A DNA stretch of 64,000 bases from Ruminococcus flavefaciens (GTDB lineage Bacteria > Bacteroidota > Bacteroidia > Bacteroidales > P3). The notes below the pieces were generated by a model that ran no database searches, was not told where the DNA came from, and saw nothing but the letters and a program-made list of their open reading frames with translations. The DNA is taken from assembly GCA_023667315.1 (NCBI GenBank), contig JAMPAI010000011.1, positions 1-64,000 on the forward strand, in the 5' to 3' direction. The translations under genes were made by a program, and so were the position numbers. Positions within the stretch are counted from its first letter, which is position 1, and every line of letters starts with the position of its first letter. Below are positions 9,253 to 17,460 of the stretch, piece by piece.

Positions 9253-9292
9253 CTCATTTTCCGTCCCGGTCGGAAAACCGCTCAAAATTTTC

Positions 9293-9300
9293 TATATTTG
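9293..9300 (+). promoter_or_regulatory. TATATTTG promoter of the PUR-alpha-like gene
   Basis: TATATTTG matches the TAnnTTTG -7 element and lies about 55 nt before the ATG at 9356, in the gap after the glycogen gene. It probably also drives parA-parB-DUF5683-dapB. Confidence 0.6.
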
Positions 9301-9355
9301 CGAGCCTTTTTCCCTCCGGGAAGATGGGTAAGACTGAACCCCAAATACTAAAAAC

Positions 9356-9694
9356 ATGGAAGATTTCAGAAGTAAGGATCGCGAAAAGGAAGAAGTTTAT
9401 TCCAAAGCCGTGAAAGCCGGGAAACGCACCTACTTTATGGATGTAAAGGAAACCAAGGCCGGCGACCTTTACCTTACCATCACCGAAAGCAAGCGCATGT
9501 TCGACGAAAACCAGAACAGGTTTTTCTACGACAAGCACAAGATTTTCCTTTACAAGGAAGATTTCGAGAACTTCGTTACCGGTTTGCAGCAGACCATCCG
9601 CTTTATCGAAACCGGCGAGGTTCCGCCCGAAGATCTGCTCGAACGCAACGAAGTGAATCAGGACGACATCGATTTTGACAACTTGGGCAAATAG
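9356..9694 (+). CDS. DUF3276 / PUR-alpha-like nucleic-acid-binding protein
   Basis: 112-residue protein of the DUF3276 family, a bacterial PUR-alpha fold found in Bacteroidetes and spirochaetes (Borrelia BpuR is the studied relative). These proteins bind single-stranded DNA or RNA and can act as regulators. Visible signatures are the repeated beta-rich pattern GKRTYFMDVKET...YLTITESKR and FYDKHKIFLYKEDFENF, and an acidic tail. Target and role here are unknown. It is first in a probable operon, with parA starting 11 nt after its stop. Confidence 0.88.
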   Translation: MEDFRSKDREKEEVYSKAVKAGKRTYFMDVKETKAGDLYLTITESKRMFDENQNRFFYDKHKIFLYKEDFENFVTGLQQTIRFIETGEVPPEDLLERNEVNQDDIDFDNLGK

Positions 9695-9705
9695 CCTTAT
9701 CTGCA

Positions 9706-10515
9706 ATGGGAAAAGTAATTTCTATCACGAACCAGAAAGGGGGTGTGGGCAAGACGACCACGGCCGTGAACCTGAGCGCGGCATTGGCGGCCTTGGACAA
9801 CAAGGTGCTGCTGATGGACGCCGACCCGCAGGCCAACGCGACCTCCGGCGTGGGGCTTAATCCCGACCATCTGGGCGGCAGCATCTACGAATGCCTGCTG
9901 GGCGACATGGAGCCGAAAGACGTGGTGCAGAAAACCTCCATCAAGAACCTTTCGCTCATTCCCTCCCATCTCGACCTGGTGGGCGCCGAACTGGAAATGA
10001 TTTCCGTGCCCGACCGCAACATGGTGTTGCGCAAGAGCCTGCAGGAAGTGCGCAACCAATACGATTACGTAATCATCGACTGCGCGCCCTCCTTAGGCAT
10101 CATCACCACCAACGCCCTCACGGCCTCCGACTCGGTCATCATTCCCGTCCAATGCCAGTACTACGCCCTGGAAGGCCTTACCAAACTGCTCAACACGATA
10201 CGTATCGTGCAGAGCCGCTTCAATCCCGACCTGGAGATAGAAGGCATCCTGCTCACCATGTACGATGCCCGCACCCGCCTGTCCAAACAGGTGGTGGAGG
10301 AAGTGCGCAACCACTTCCAGCAATTGGTATTCAATACCTTGATATACAACAACACCAAGGTTGCCGAAGCCCCCAGCCACGGCATCTCGATTTTGGAACA
10401 CGACATCAACAGCATCGGTTCCATCAATTACCTCAATTTGGCCAAGGAAGTGATTCAACGCGATGCCGAACGCCGCGCCCAACCAAGCGCGGAAACCGAA
10501 AAGGCCGACGCGTAG
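9706..10515 (+). CDS. parA: ParA/Soj chromosome-partitioning ATPase
   Basis: 269-residue deviant-Walker ATPase that moves replicated origins together with ParB. The P-loop KGGVGKTT with its signature lysine is at residues of about 11-18. It is followed by MDADPQANATSG (A' motif), IIDCAPSLG (Walker B) and IPVQCQYYALEGL. Length and gene order (parA then parB, 34 nt apart) are those of chromosomal partition loci. No parS palindrome was recognised in this window. Confidence 0.96.
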   Translation: MGKVISITNQKGGVGKTTTAVNLSAALAALDNKVLLMDADPQANATSGVGLNPDHLGGSIYECLLGDMEPKDVVQKTSIKNLSLIPSHLDLVGAELEMISVPDRNMVLRKSLQEVRNQYDYVIIDCAPSLGIITTNALTASDSVIIPVQCQYYALEGLTKLLNTIRIVQSRFNPDLEIEGILLTMYDARTRLSKQVVEEVRNHFQQLVFNTLIYNNTKVAEAPSHGISILEHDINSIGSINYLNLAKEVIQRDAERRAQPSAETEKADA

Positions 10516-10549
10516 CCTTGCTTACGAACCCCGATAAAACAACAGGATT

Positions 10550-11470
10550 ATGACTGCAAAAAAACCGGCATTGGGAAGAGGATTAGCCGCCTTGATGGGA
10601 GATGCTCCCGCCGAAAACACGCCATCTTTCGGACACACGGGCAGACATGATCCCGTTTCCCATATCGACGAAGACGGAGTGATCGGCGCCATCGCCGCCG
10701 TTGGCATCGACCTGATCGACGCCAACCCCTTCCAGCCCCGCAAACAGTTCAACGACGAATCGTTGGAGGAACTCTGCCAGTCGATCCGCACCAACGGGGT
10801 GATCACGCCCATTACGGTGCGCAAGGTGGGCAGACGCTACCAGCTCATTTCGGGCGAACGCCGCCTGCGTGCGTCCAAGCTGGCCGGCCTGCACGAGATT
10901 CCCGCCTATATCCGCATGGCCAACGACAACGAATCGTTGGAAATGGCGCTTATCGAGAACATACAGCGCGAAGACCTCAACGCCATCGACGTGGCCCTCT
11001 CCTACCAGGCCCTGATGGACGCCTACAAATACAATCAGGACGAACTGGGCAAGCGCGTGGGCAAGAGCCGCAGCGCGGTGGCCAATTTCCTGCGTCTGCT
11101 CAAGCTGCCGGCCGAGATACAGTTGCACCTCAAGGACAACAAGCTTTCGATGGGTCACGCCCGTTGCATAGCCGGGGTGGAATCCGAAGAAAAACAGCTG
11201 GAACTGGCGCAGGCCGTCATCAACAAAGACCTTTCGGTGCGCCAACTGGAAGAACTGGCGCGCAGGCTGACCCAAAAGCCCGAGCCCAAGCCGGCCAAGA
11301 CCGCCCGTACAGAACTGCCCGACTGGTGCAAGGCCGCCCAGGAGAACCTCTCCGGCAAACTGCAGGCTGCGGTAAGCATCAAGAACGGCAAGAAAGGCAA
11401 GGGCAGCATCGTTATCGACTACGCCTCACAGGAAGAACTTCAAAAGATCCTGAACCTCCTGAATGAATAA
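10550..11470 (+). CDS. parB: ParB/Spo0J chromosome-partitioning protein
   Basis: 306-residue ParB, a CTP-dependent DNA clamp that loads at parS sites and stimulates ParA. The N-terminus ALGRGLAALMGD is typical of ParB. The ParB/Srx catalytic region has NPFQPRK and the nucleotide-binding box SGERRLRASKLAG, followed by LIENIQREDLNAID and a helix-turn-helix (KRVGKSRSAVANFLRLLKLP). The C-terminal dimer domain is basic. Its last 8 nt overlap the start of the DUF5683 gene, indicating coupling. Confidence 0.96.
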   Translation: MTAKKPALGRGLAALMGDAPAENTPSFGHTGRHDPVSHIDEDGVIGAIAAVGIDLIDANPFQPRKQFNDESLEELCQSIRTNGVITPITVRKVGRRYQLISGERRLRASKLAGLHEIPAYIRMANDNESLEMALIENIQREDLNAIDVALSYQALMDAYKYNQDELGKRVGKSRSAVANFLRLLKLPAEIQLHLKDNKLSMGHARCIAGVESEEKQLELAQAVINKDLSVRQLEELARRLTQKPEPKPAKTARTELPDWCKAAQENLSGKLQAAVSIKNGKKGKGSIVIDYASQEELQKILNLLNE

Positions 11471-12185
11471 AAGCATCAAAAGCCTCAGGCATTGCGTCTG
11501 TCTTGCCGCAATACCTTTTTTGCTGCTTTTCTCCACAAGGGCGGAAGCACAGTTTACGCCCGCTCCCGACGCCAAGCCAGACCTGGCCGTCTCCACCACA
11601 CTCGACACCCTGCCCCGGGGCAAGAAAAAGCCGTTGTTCGAAGCCTCTCCCGGCGTGGACCGCAAGCTGCTCACCTTCGAGCAACGCAATTCGGGCGCGT
11701 TCAAACGCAAGAAGAAAGGCGGCCTCAAATCGCCCGGCATGGCCGCACTCTGTTCGGCCGTGGTGCCCGGCCTGGGGCAGATCTACAACGGCCAATGGTA
11801 TAAGACGCCCGTGCTCTATGCCGGGGTGGGCGTGCTGGCGTACTTTACCGACCAAAGCCTGCGCGGCCGCAACCTCTACGGAAAGGAAATCAAGGCGCGC
11901 GTGGATTCCACCGGCGCCCTCAACCCGAAACTGGCCGATTACTCGCTCGACGAGATCCTGACCTTGCGCAACTATTACGAGCAGAATTTCGAGCTCTGCC
12001 TCATCATAGCCGGAGCCGTCTATCTGCTCAATATCGTGGACGCCATCGTGTATGCGCACCTGTCGTCGTTCAACGTGTCGCCCAACCTCGCCATGTCGGT
12101 AAAACCCTACGCCCGCACGAACTTCAACCTGATCAATTCCTTTCCCCTCGATGCGGGTATCAAAATATGCCTTACGCTCAAATGA
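11463..12185 (+). CDS. DUF5683 family envelope protein
   Basis: 240-residue protein of the DUF5683 family, common next to parAB and dapB in Bacteroidetes. An N-terminal signal segment ends near ...STRAEAQF (residue 30). The family core SPGMAALCSAVVPGLGQIYN is followed by two hydrophobic stretches (about 117-130 and 178-198) that look like membrane segments. Function is unknown. It overlaps parB by 8 nt and dapB by ATGA, so the genes are translated in series. Confidence 0.85.
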   Translation: MNKSIKSLRHCVCLAAIPFLLLFSTRAEAQFTPAPDAKPDLAVSTTLDTLPRGKKKPLFEASPGVDRKLLTFEQRNSGAFKRKKKGGLKSPGMAALCSAVVPGLGQIYNGQWYKTPVLYAGVGVLAYFTDQSLRGRNLYGKEIKARVDSTGALNPKLADYSLDEILTLRNYYEQNFELCLIIAGAVYLLNIVDAIVYAHLSSFNVSPNLAMSVKPYARTNFNLINSFPLDAGIKICLTLK

Positions 12186-12886
12186 AAGAATCCGTTGAAC
12201 AGCCCCTGCGCATAGCCCTTCTGGGCTACGGCCGGATGGGCAGGGAAGTGGAGCAGGCTGCCTTGCGGCAAGGCCTCGAGATCGTTGCCAAGATCGACAA
12301 CGAAAGCGACTGGCACGCGAACGAAGCCTTGAACGGCGCCGACGTGGCCATCGACTTCTCGATTCCCGCCACCGCCCCGGCCAATATAATCCGCTGTTTT
12401 GAACGCCGTCTGCCCGTGGTGGTGGGCACCACCGGCTGGTACGACCGCCTGCCCGAACTTAAGGAACGCTGCCTACGCGAGAAGCAGGCGCTTTTCGTGG
12501 CGGCCAACTTCAGCATAGGCGTGCATGTCTTCATATCCACCGCCCGCTTCCTGGCTCAGAAAATCAACACCCAGTCCGACTACACGCCCGGCATCCAAGA
12601 GATACACCATATTCACAAATTGGACAAGCCCAGCGGCACGGCTCTGGTGCTCAAACAGAATGTGTTGCCCGAACTGCGGGGCATCGACGACATCGAGATC
12701 GCTTCCGTGCGCGAGGGCGAGACCATCGGCGTTCACCGCCTGGATTTCGACTCGCCCGCCGACACCATCGAACTGACGCACACCGCCAAGAACCGCTCGG
12801 GATTGGCCAATGGCGCGGTGCAGGCCGCCTGCTGGCTGCACGGCAGAACGGGATTTTTCGGAATGGAAGACATGTTAGGGTTTTAG
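12182..12886 (+). CDS. dapB: 4-hydroxy-tetrahydrodipicolinate reductase
   Basis: 234-residue DapB, which makes tetrahydrodipicolinate with NAD(P)H in the lysine and meso-diaminopimelate pathway. The nucleotide-binding motif GYGRMGREVEQAA is at the N-terminus, VVVGTTGWYDRL and the FSIGVHVF segment follow, and the catalytic signature EIHHIHKLDKPSGTA is intact. The ATG at 12182 overlaps the preceding stop (ATGA). An upstream ATG at 12167 would add five residues and is less likely. The following gene starts 3 nt after its stop. Confidence 0.95.
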   Translation: MKESVEQPLRIALLGYGRMGREVEQAALRQGLEIVAKIDNESDWHANEALNGADVAIDFSIPATAPANIIRCFERRLPVVVGTTGWYDRLPELKERCLREKQALFVAANFSIGVHVFISTARFLAQKINTQSDYTPGIQEIHHIHKLDKPSGTALVLKQNVLPELRGIDDIEIASVREGETIGVHRLDFDSPADTIELTHTAKNRSGLANGAVQAACWLHGRTGFFGMEDMLGF

Positions 12887-12889
12887 GTC

Positions 12890-15859
12890 ATGAAAAGGTT
12901 CTTCTTTTTTCTGTCTTTATGCCTGACGGCGTTCACAGTCAAGGCGCAGGTGCCCTACCCCTCCTACGCCGACCTGCACTCGCCCAAGATCGACAGCATT
13001 GTCAAGGGCATGAGCCTCGAGGACATGGCCGCGCAGACCATCGTGCTGCGTTCCAAGGCCAAGCCCACCGCCGACTACATCGTGCAGATGCGGCAGATGC
13101 TCTCGGCTCACCCCTATGGCGGTGTCTGTTTCTTTGCCGGCACCACGCCCGACATGCTGACGCTGCAGAAAGTCTATAAGCAGGCCTCCAGACTGCCACT
13201 CTTCATCACCATCGACGGGGAGTTCGGCCCGGCCATGCGGCTCACCGACCTCAAGAAACTGCCCCGCCAGCAGACCTTGGGCGCCATCGCCAACAAAGAC
13301 CTCGTGTACGAGGCCGGACAGGAAGCCGGCCGCCAATGCCGCTTGCTGGGTATCCAATGGAATTTCCTGCCGGTGGCGGACGTGAACAACAATCCGAAAA
13401 ACCCGGTCATCAACACCCGTTCGTTCGGCGAGGACCCGCAGGAAGTGTCGCGGCTTTCCGCCCTCTTCCTCAAAGGCATGCAGAGCCAGGGCGTGATGGG
13501 TTCGGCCAAGCACTTTCCCGGACACGGCGATACCGAGACCGACTCGCACAAGGCGCTGCCTTTAATCCGCCACAGCCGGCAGGCCATCGACAGCATCCAC
13601 CTGCCGCCCTTCAGGCAGCTGATTGCCGAGGGCGTGGAAAGCGTGATGGTGGGACACCTGAACCTGCCGGCCTACGACAGTTCGGGGCTTCCGGCCAGCC
13701 TCTCGCCGCGTGTGGTAACCGACCTGTTGCGCAAGGAACTGGGCTATCGAGGACTTGTCGTTACCGATGGCCTGGAAATGGAGGGCGTTCGCACCACGCT
13801 GCAGAAACTGCCCGAATACCAGAGCATGGGCGAAGGCATGATCGAGGTGCAGGCACTCAAGGCCGGCTGCGATGTGCTGCTGCTGCCTGTCAATCCCACG
13901 GCCACGGTAAAGGCCATCGCCAAGGCGGTGCAGAAAGGCATACTGCCGCGCGAACGTTTGGAAGATGCCTGCCGGAGAATCCTCTACTACAAGACCCGCC
14001 CCGATTTCGTGCAGGACTACCAAGCCTATCCCGCCGCGGCCACCATGCGCGACTTGCCCGCCTTCCTGCGCGACACACTCAACGGCCAGGCCAATGCCGA
14101 ACTGCTGCAGGTGCTGTACAATCAGGCAGTAACGCTGCTGGAGAACGACCGGGGCATCCTGCCGATTTCCGTCTGGGAATACCCCAAGAAACTGTGCCTT
14201 TCCATAGGCGACGGCAAAGCGGGCGCGTTCTTCAAGCGTTTGCAGCAATACGACCCCGACATCGAGCAAATCAACCTCAAGCGCGATTTCGACCCCAAGC
14301 TGCCCGACGACACCAACTTCCTGCAACGTTGCGCTGAATACGACTTGGTGATTGTGGGCATCACCAACACCAACTATACGCCCGCCAAGAACTACGGCAT
14401 CACGGCACAGTGCGTCCGGCTTATCCAGAAACTGCAGGCTTCGGGCGTGCGTGTGGTGCTGAGCGTCTTCGCCCCTCCCTATTCGCTGTTGCCGTTCTAT
14501 AACATGAACCGCATCCGCGCCATCCTGTGCGGTTATCAGGAAACGGACGAAAGCCAGAAAGCCTGCGCCGACGTGATTTTCGGCGCCCTGCCGGCCAAGG
14601 GGAAACTGCCAGTAAGCATCGAGAAGTACTGGCCGGCTGGACATGGCTACACCACACAGGCCGACCGCCTGCACCACGGACGCGCCAAAGACGCGGGTCT
14701 GAATGAACGCTGTCTGGCCCAAATCGACTCGATCGTGCTGGAGGGTCTGGAACAGCAGGCCTACCCCGGCTGCCAGGTGCTGATTGCCAAAGGCGGCACG
14801 GTGGTCTATGACAAATGCTTCGGACGCGAGAGCTACGACAGCCTGGCGCCCAAGATATCGAACGAAAGCATCTACGATGTGGCCTCCCTCACCAAAATCA
14901 TGGCCACCACACTGGCCTACATGCGGCTCTACGAAAACGGAGACTACCGTCTGGACCAGACGGTTCGGGACGTGATACCGAGGCTTTCTTCCACCAACAA
15001 ACGCTACGCCACCTTCCGTCAGATGCTGAGCCACCAGGCGGGACTGAAGGCCTTTATCCCGTATGTGGAAGACAGCGTGTTCAACGGGAAACCGATTTTC
15101 GACACCGCCTATTCCTACGAATACCCCACGCAGGTGGCCGCCCGGCTGTACCTGCAGAACGGCTACGAACGCCATATCCGCCGCCTGATCGACGAAAGCC
15201 CGGTAAACGCGCGCCGCCCGTATGTTTACAGCGACCTTGGCTTCTACTACCTTAACGAGGCTTTGGAGCGGCTTACCGACACCTTGCTGGAAGGCTATGT
15301 GGAGGCCAATTTCTTTCATTATCTGGGGCTGAAGAACACGGCCTTCCATCCGCTGCAGTATTTTCCCCTGAACCGCATCGTGCCTACCGAAAACGACAGC
15401 ACCCTGCGCCACCGCCTCCTGCGCGGCTTCGTGCACGACCCATTGGCGGCGCTATTGGGCGGGGTCAGCGGCTCGGCGGGACTGTTCTCCACCAGCCGCG
15501 ACATCGCCGTGATCTGCCAGATGCTCCTGCAACGGGGTGCCTACGGGGGCATCCGCTATTTCGACAGCTGCACGGTGAACATGTTTACCTCTTCTTCGTT
15601 CTCGCAGGCCGACAACCGCCGGGGCGGCGGCTTCGACAAACCGCCCTTGAAACCCGACAAGAACTCGCCCACCTGCCCCTCGGCATCGCCCTCCAGCTAC
15701 GGACACAGCGGCTACACGGGAACCTACTGCTGGATAGACCCCGAACAAGACCTCATCTACGTGTTCCTCTCCAACCGTGTCCACCCCACCTACAAGAACC
15801 GGAAGATCTCCCAGCTGAATATACGCACCGGAATTTTGGAGTGCCTGTATGAAAAATGA
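12890..15859 (+). CDS. GH3 beta-N-acetylhexosaminidase fused to beta-lactamase-fold serine hydrolase
   Basis: 989-residue exported enzyme. A signal peptide (to about residue 19, ...TVKAQ) precedes a GH3 domain of the NagZ/BglX type with KHFPGHGDTETDSH near residue 207 and the nucleophile Asp293 in VVTDGLEMEGV. The GH3 C-terminal domain follows (about 400-590). Residues of about 600-985 form a class C beta-lactamase/PBP-like serine hydrolase with Ser666 and Lys669 in SLTK, YSDLG as the Tyr motif and HSGYTG as the third box. The combination suggests periplasmic wall or glycan turnover. This fused architecture is, to my knowledge, widespread in Bacteroidetes. The TGA stop lies inside a palindromic repeat, so the last three residues are encoded by repeat DNA. 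Confidence 0.92.
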   Translation: MKRFFFFLSLCLTAFTVKAQVPYPSYADLHSPKIDSIVKGMSLEDMAAQTIVLRSKAKPTADYIVQMRQMLSAHPYGGVCFFAGTTPDMLTLQKVYKQASRLPLFITIDGEFGPAMRLTDLKKLPRQQTLGAIANKDLVYEAGQEAGRQCRLLGIQWNFLPVADVNNNPKNPVINTRSFGEDPQEVSRLSALFLKGMQSQGVMGSAKHFPGHGDTETDSHKALPLIRHSRQAIDSIHLPPFRQLIAEGVESVMVGHLNLPAYDSSGLPASLSPRVVTDLLRKELGYRGLVVTDGLEMEGVRTTLQKLPEYQSMGEGMIEVQALKAGCDVLLLPVNPTATVKAIAKAVQKGILPRERLEDACRRILYYKTRPDFVQDYQAYPAAATMRDLPAFLRDTLNGQANAELLQVLYNQAVTLLENDRGILPISVWEYPKKLCLSIGDGKAGAFFKRLQQYDPDIEQINLKRDFDPKLPDDTNFLQRCAEYDLVIVGITNTNYTPAKNYGITAQCVRLIQKLQASGVRVVLSVFAPPYSLLPFYNMNRIRAILCGYQETDESQKACADVIFGALPAKGKLPVSIEKYWPAGHGYTTQADRLHHGRAKDAGLNERCLAQIDSIVLEGLEQQAYPGCQVLIAKGGTVVYDKCFGRESYDSLAPKISNESIYDVASLTKIMATTLAYMRLYENGDYRLDQTVRDVIPRLSSTNKRYATFRQMLSHQAGLKAFIPYVEDSVFNGKPIFDTAYSYEYPTQVAARLYLQNGYERHIRRLIDESPVNARRPYVYSDLGFYYLNEALERLTDTLLEGYVEANFFHYLGLKNTAFHPLQYFPLNRIVPTENDSTLRHRLLRGFVHDPLAALLGGVSGSAGLFSTSRDIAVICQMLLQRGAYGGIRYFDSCTVNMFTSSSFSQADNRRGGGFDKPPLKPDKNSPTCPSASPSSYGHSGYTGTYCWIDPEQDLIYVFLSNRVHPTYKNRKISQLNIRTGILECLYEK

Positions 15860-15975
15860 TTTCGGACGGCAATCTGCTGCGTTGTCAGCCCGCGCTCAAC
15901 TCGGTCACGTACAAAAGTACGCTCCCTCGCAAGCGCGGACTTCCGCCTTGCATCTCGCCATCCAAAATCATTTTT
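15852..15975. repeat. Palindromic interspersed repeat, copy 1
   Basis: 124 bp forming one long imperfect hairpin. The ends AAAAATGATTT (15852-15862) and AAATCATTTTT (15965-15975) are perfect inverses. GGACGGC pairs with GCCATCC further in, and the centre is GTACAAAAGTAC. Read on the minus strand it shares TTTTGGATGG, GATGCAAGGCGG and GCGAGGGAGCGTAC with the copies at 17223-17586. It contains the stop codon of the upstream gene. Confidence 0.85.
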
Positions 15976-15990
15976 CACCTGCTGAGGACA

Positions 15991-16030
15991 GCAACCTGCT
16001 GCGTTGTCAGTCTGCGCTTAACTCGGTCAG
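15991..16030. repeat. Truncated copy of the palindromic repeat
   Basis: About 40 bp closely match 15873-15913 of copy 1 (CTGCTGCGTTGTCAG, then a CTCAACTCGGTCA-like stretch) and then diverge. The stop codon and last codons of the minus-strand dehydrogenase gene lie in it. Confidence 0.7.
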
Positions 16031-16807
16031 GTGCCGTTCCATCTTCCTCTTTTCGTTGTAGGAATAGAGCCACGACAGGAAAGGAATGGCGCGCATCAAG
16101 GGATAGAAAGCGGCAAAGAGCCGCGAGGGATATACTTTCTTGCGGTTCTTCCGCAAGCCTCTTAGAATGGCGTCCGCCACCTGTTCCGGACGCTGGCGGA
16201 TAAAGGGCAAGGGCGGCTCCGGCTCTCCCGAAGCGCGGGTAAAGAAGTTCGTTCGGGTGGCCACCGGATATACGCGGAGAATCCTCAGCCAATCGGGCTT
16301 CTCAAAGCGGTAGGTACGCCAAAAGCCGTCGATGGCCGACTTGCTGGCACAGTAGAGCGCGTAATACGGCAGCTGCACCATCGCCACGGCCGAAATCAGG
16401 CTCACGAAATATTTGGAAGACTTCGCCTCCCCACAGTCTTTGTTGGCCTGCAGGAAATGTTGCAGCATATGTATCTGCCCCAAGGCATTGAGGTTAAATA
16501 TCCGTTCGGCATGTTCCCAGTCGGGTCCAGCCAGCCGTTCCCGATAGGCAAATCCGGCATTGGCGATGCACAGGTCTATGCCGCCGAAAGTATCGAGCAT
16601 ATAGCAAAAAGTGCGGTCTATGTCTTCGGGCCTCGAAAAATCGGCGGCAAACGGAAACACCACGCCCGGCACCTGCGGGATGGCTTCGGTATGCCGCGCC
16701 ACGGCCACAATCCGGTTGCCCCGCCCCGCCGCCAACCGCTCGGTCAAAACCCGCCCGATACCCGACGAAGCCCCGGTAATCAATATCCTCAGATTCTCCA
16801 ATTTCAT
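16007..16807 (-). CDS. Short-chain dehydrogenase/reductase (SDR)
   Basis: 266-residue classical SDR, an NAD(P)-dependent oxidoreductase of unknown substrate. The cofactor motif TGASSGIG is at residues of about 10-17. CIANAG marks the central strand, and the active site has SLISAV and YALYCASK (Tyr-x3-Lys). A hydrophobic stretch near the C-terminus (LFAAFYPLMRAIPFLSWLY) suggests membrane association. The ATG at 16807 is chosen over an in-frame codon at 16840 because a TACCTTTG promoter lies between them. The final residues TELSAD are encoded by a truncated copy of the palindromic repeat, so the original C-terminus was probably altered by it. Confidence 0.88.
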   Translation of the reverse strand: MKLENLRILITGASSGIGRVLTERLAAGRGNRIVAVARHTEAIPQVPGVVFPFAADFSRPEDIDRTFCYMLDTFGGIDLCIANAGFAYRERLAGPDWEHAERIFNLNALGQIHMLQHFLQANKDCGEAKSSKYFVSLISAVAMVQLPYYALYCASKSAIDGFWRTYRFEKPDWLRILRVYPVATRTNFFTRASGEPEPPLPFIRQRPEQVADAILRGLRKNRKKVYPSRLFAAFYPLMRAIPFLSWLYSYNEKRKMERHLTELSAD

Positions 16808-16826
16808 AACGATACCTTTTCTTTTG

Positions 16827-16834
16827 CAAAGGTA
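16827..16834 (-). promoter_or_regulatory. TACCTTTG promoter of the SDR gene
   Basis: Minus-strand TACCTTTG fits TAnnTTTG. It predicts a leader of about 16 nt before the ATG at 16807. Confidence 0.65.
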
Positions 16835-16976
16835 CGCCAAAGAACGGCCTGTGCCTTATCATTTTAAAAAATTTTACAGACTGACAACCAACCATATACG
16901 ACAAAACAATTCGGGCAAACTTCGATAAAAACAGGATTCCGGGATTTATACTATACAACCCATTAAAACCAAGGCC

Positions 16977-17153
16977 ATGATTCCCCAACAGAAACAAACC
17001 GAAGAACGCCCCTACATCCCCACCTACGTAATCTTCGAACTCGACGGCGAAGAAATCGTCTGCTTAGTGAACCGCCTCGGCATCTTCCAGGTAAAGAACC
17101 CATTGGAAACAGCCGGGCACAGAGACCAAGCCTGCTATGCCGAGGCACGATAA
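16977..17153 (+). CDS. Small hypothetical protein, 58 aa
   Basis: Short reading frame starting ATG ATT CCC CAA and ending CGA TAA. The product has a compact core (TYVIFELDGEEIVCLVNRLG) and no recognisable domain, signal peptide or membrane segment. Codon choice (CGC, CCC, TAC, ATC, GAC, GGC) matches neighbouring real genes, which supports coding. It stands alone between the SDR promoter and the tandem half repeats. No clear TAnnTTTG element precedes it. It could be a remnant of a longer gene cut by the repeats. Confidence 0.4.
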   Translation: MIPQQKQTEERPYIPTYVIFELDGEEIVCLVNRLGIFQVKNPLETAGHRDQACYAEAR

Positions 17154-17222
17154 TGGTCGGGACACACCGCACGCAAGCAAAACGAGCGTGCTAAACCAAC
17201 CGCCTAAATCAAGCCATAGGTA
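17154..17222. other. Spacer before the repeat array
   Basis: Together with the repeats at 17223-17586 this makes a gene-free stretch of about 430 bp. I see no promoter, hairpin or reading frame of note in these 69 bp. Confidence 0.5.
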
Positions 17223-17460
17223 AAAAGCGTTTTGGATGGCCAGATGCAAGGCGGACATTCTTGCAAGGGAGCGTACCAAAGCCCACCACGAAGCAAAGTA
17301 AAAGCGTTTTGGATGGCCAGATGCAAGGCGGAAGCCCATTCTTGCGAGGGAGCGTACCAAAGCCCACCACGAATCTAGATAAAAGCGTTTTGGATGGCCA
17401 GATGCAAGGCGGAAGCCCATTCTTGCGAGGGAGCGTACCAAAGCCCACCACGAAGCTAGA
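17223..17460. repeat. Three tandem half copies of the palindromic repeat
   Basis: Units begin at 17223, 17300 and 17381 (periods 77, 81 and 80 to the next). Each starts AAAAGCGTTTTGGATGG and continues through GATGCAAGGCGG and GGGAGCGTACC, with a private tail CCACCACGAA. Each corresponds to one arm of the complete palindrome; the complementary arm is missing. The second and third units are almost identical. Confidence 0.85.

Noticed and set aside
9706..11470. parAB as a marker that oriC or a parS cluster is in this window
   Set aside because: No dnaA, no run of consensus DnaA boxes and no parS palindrome seen; only the weak TTATCAACA pair near dnaB, reported separately.
13562..15436. 624-residue minus-strand frame within the GH3 fusion
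   Set aside because: Antisense shadow caused by high third-position GC; no family motifs, and the plus-strand product is unambiguous.
15849..16203. Short plus-strand frames across the repeat and the SDR gene
   Set aside because: They consist of palindromic repeat plus antisense of the SDR gene; homology and codon use support the minus-strand SDR.
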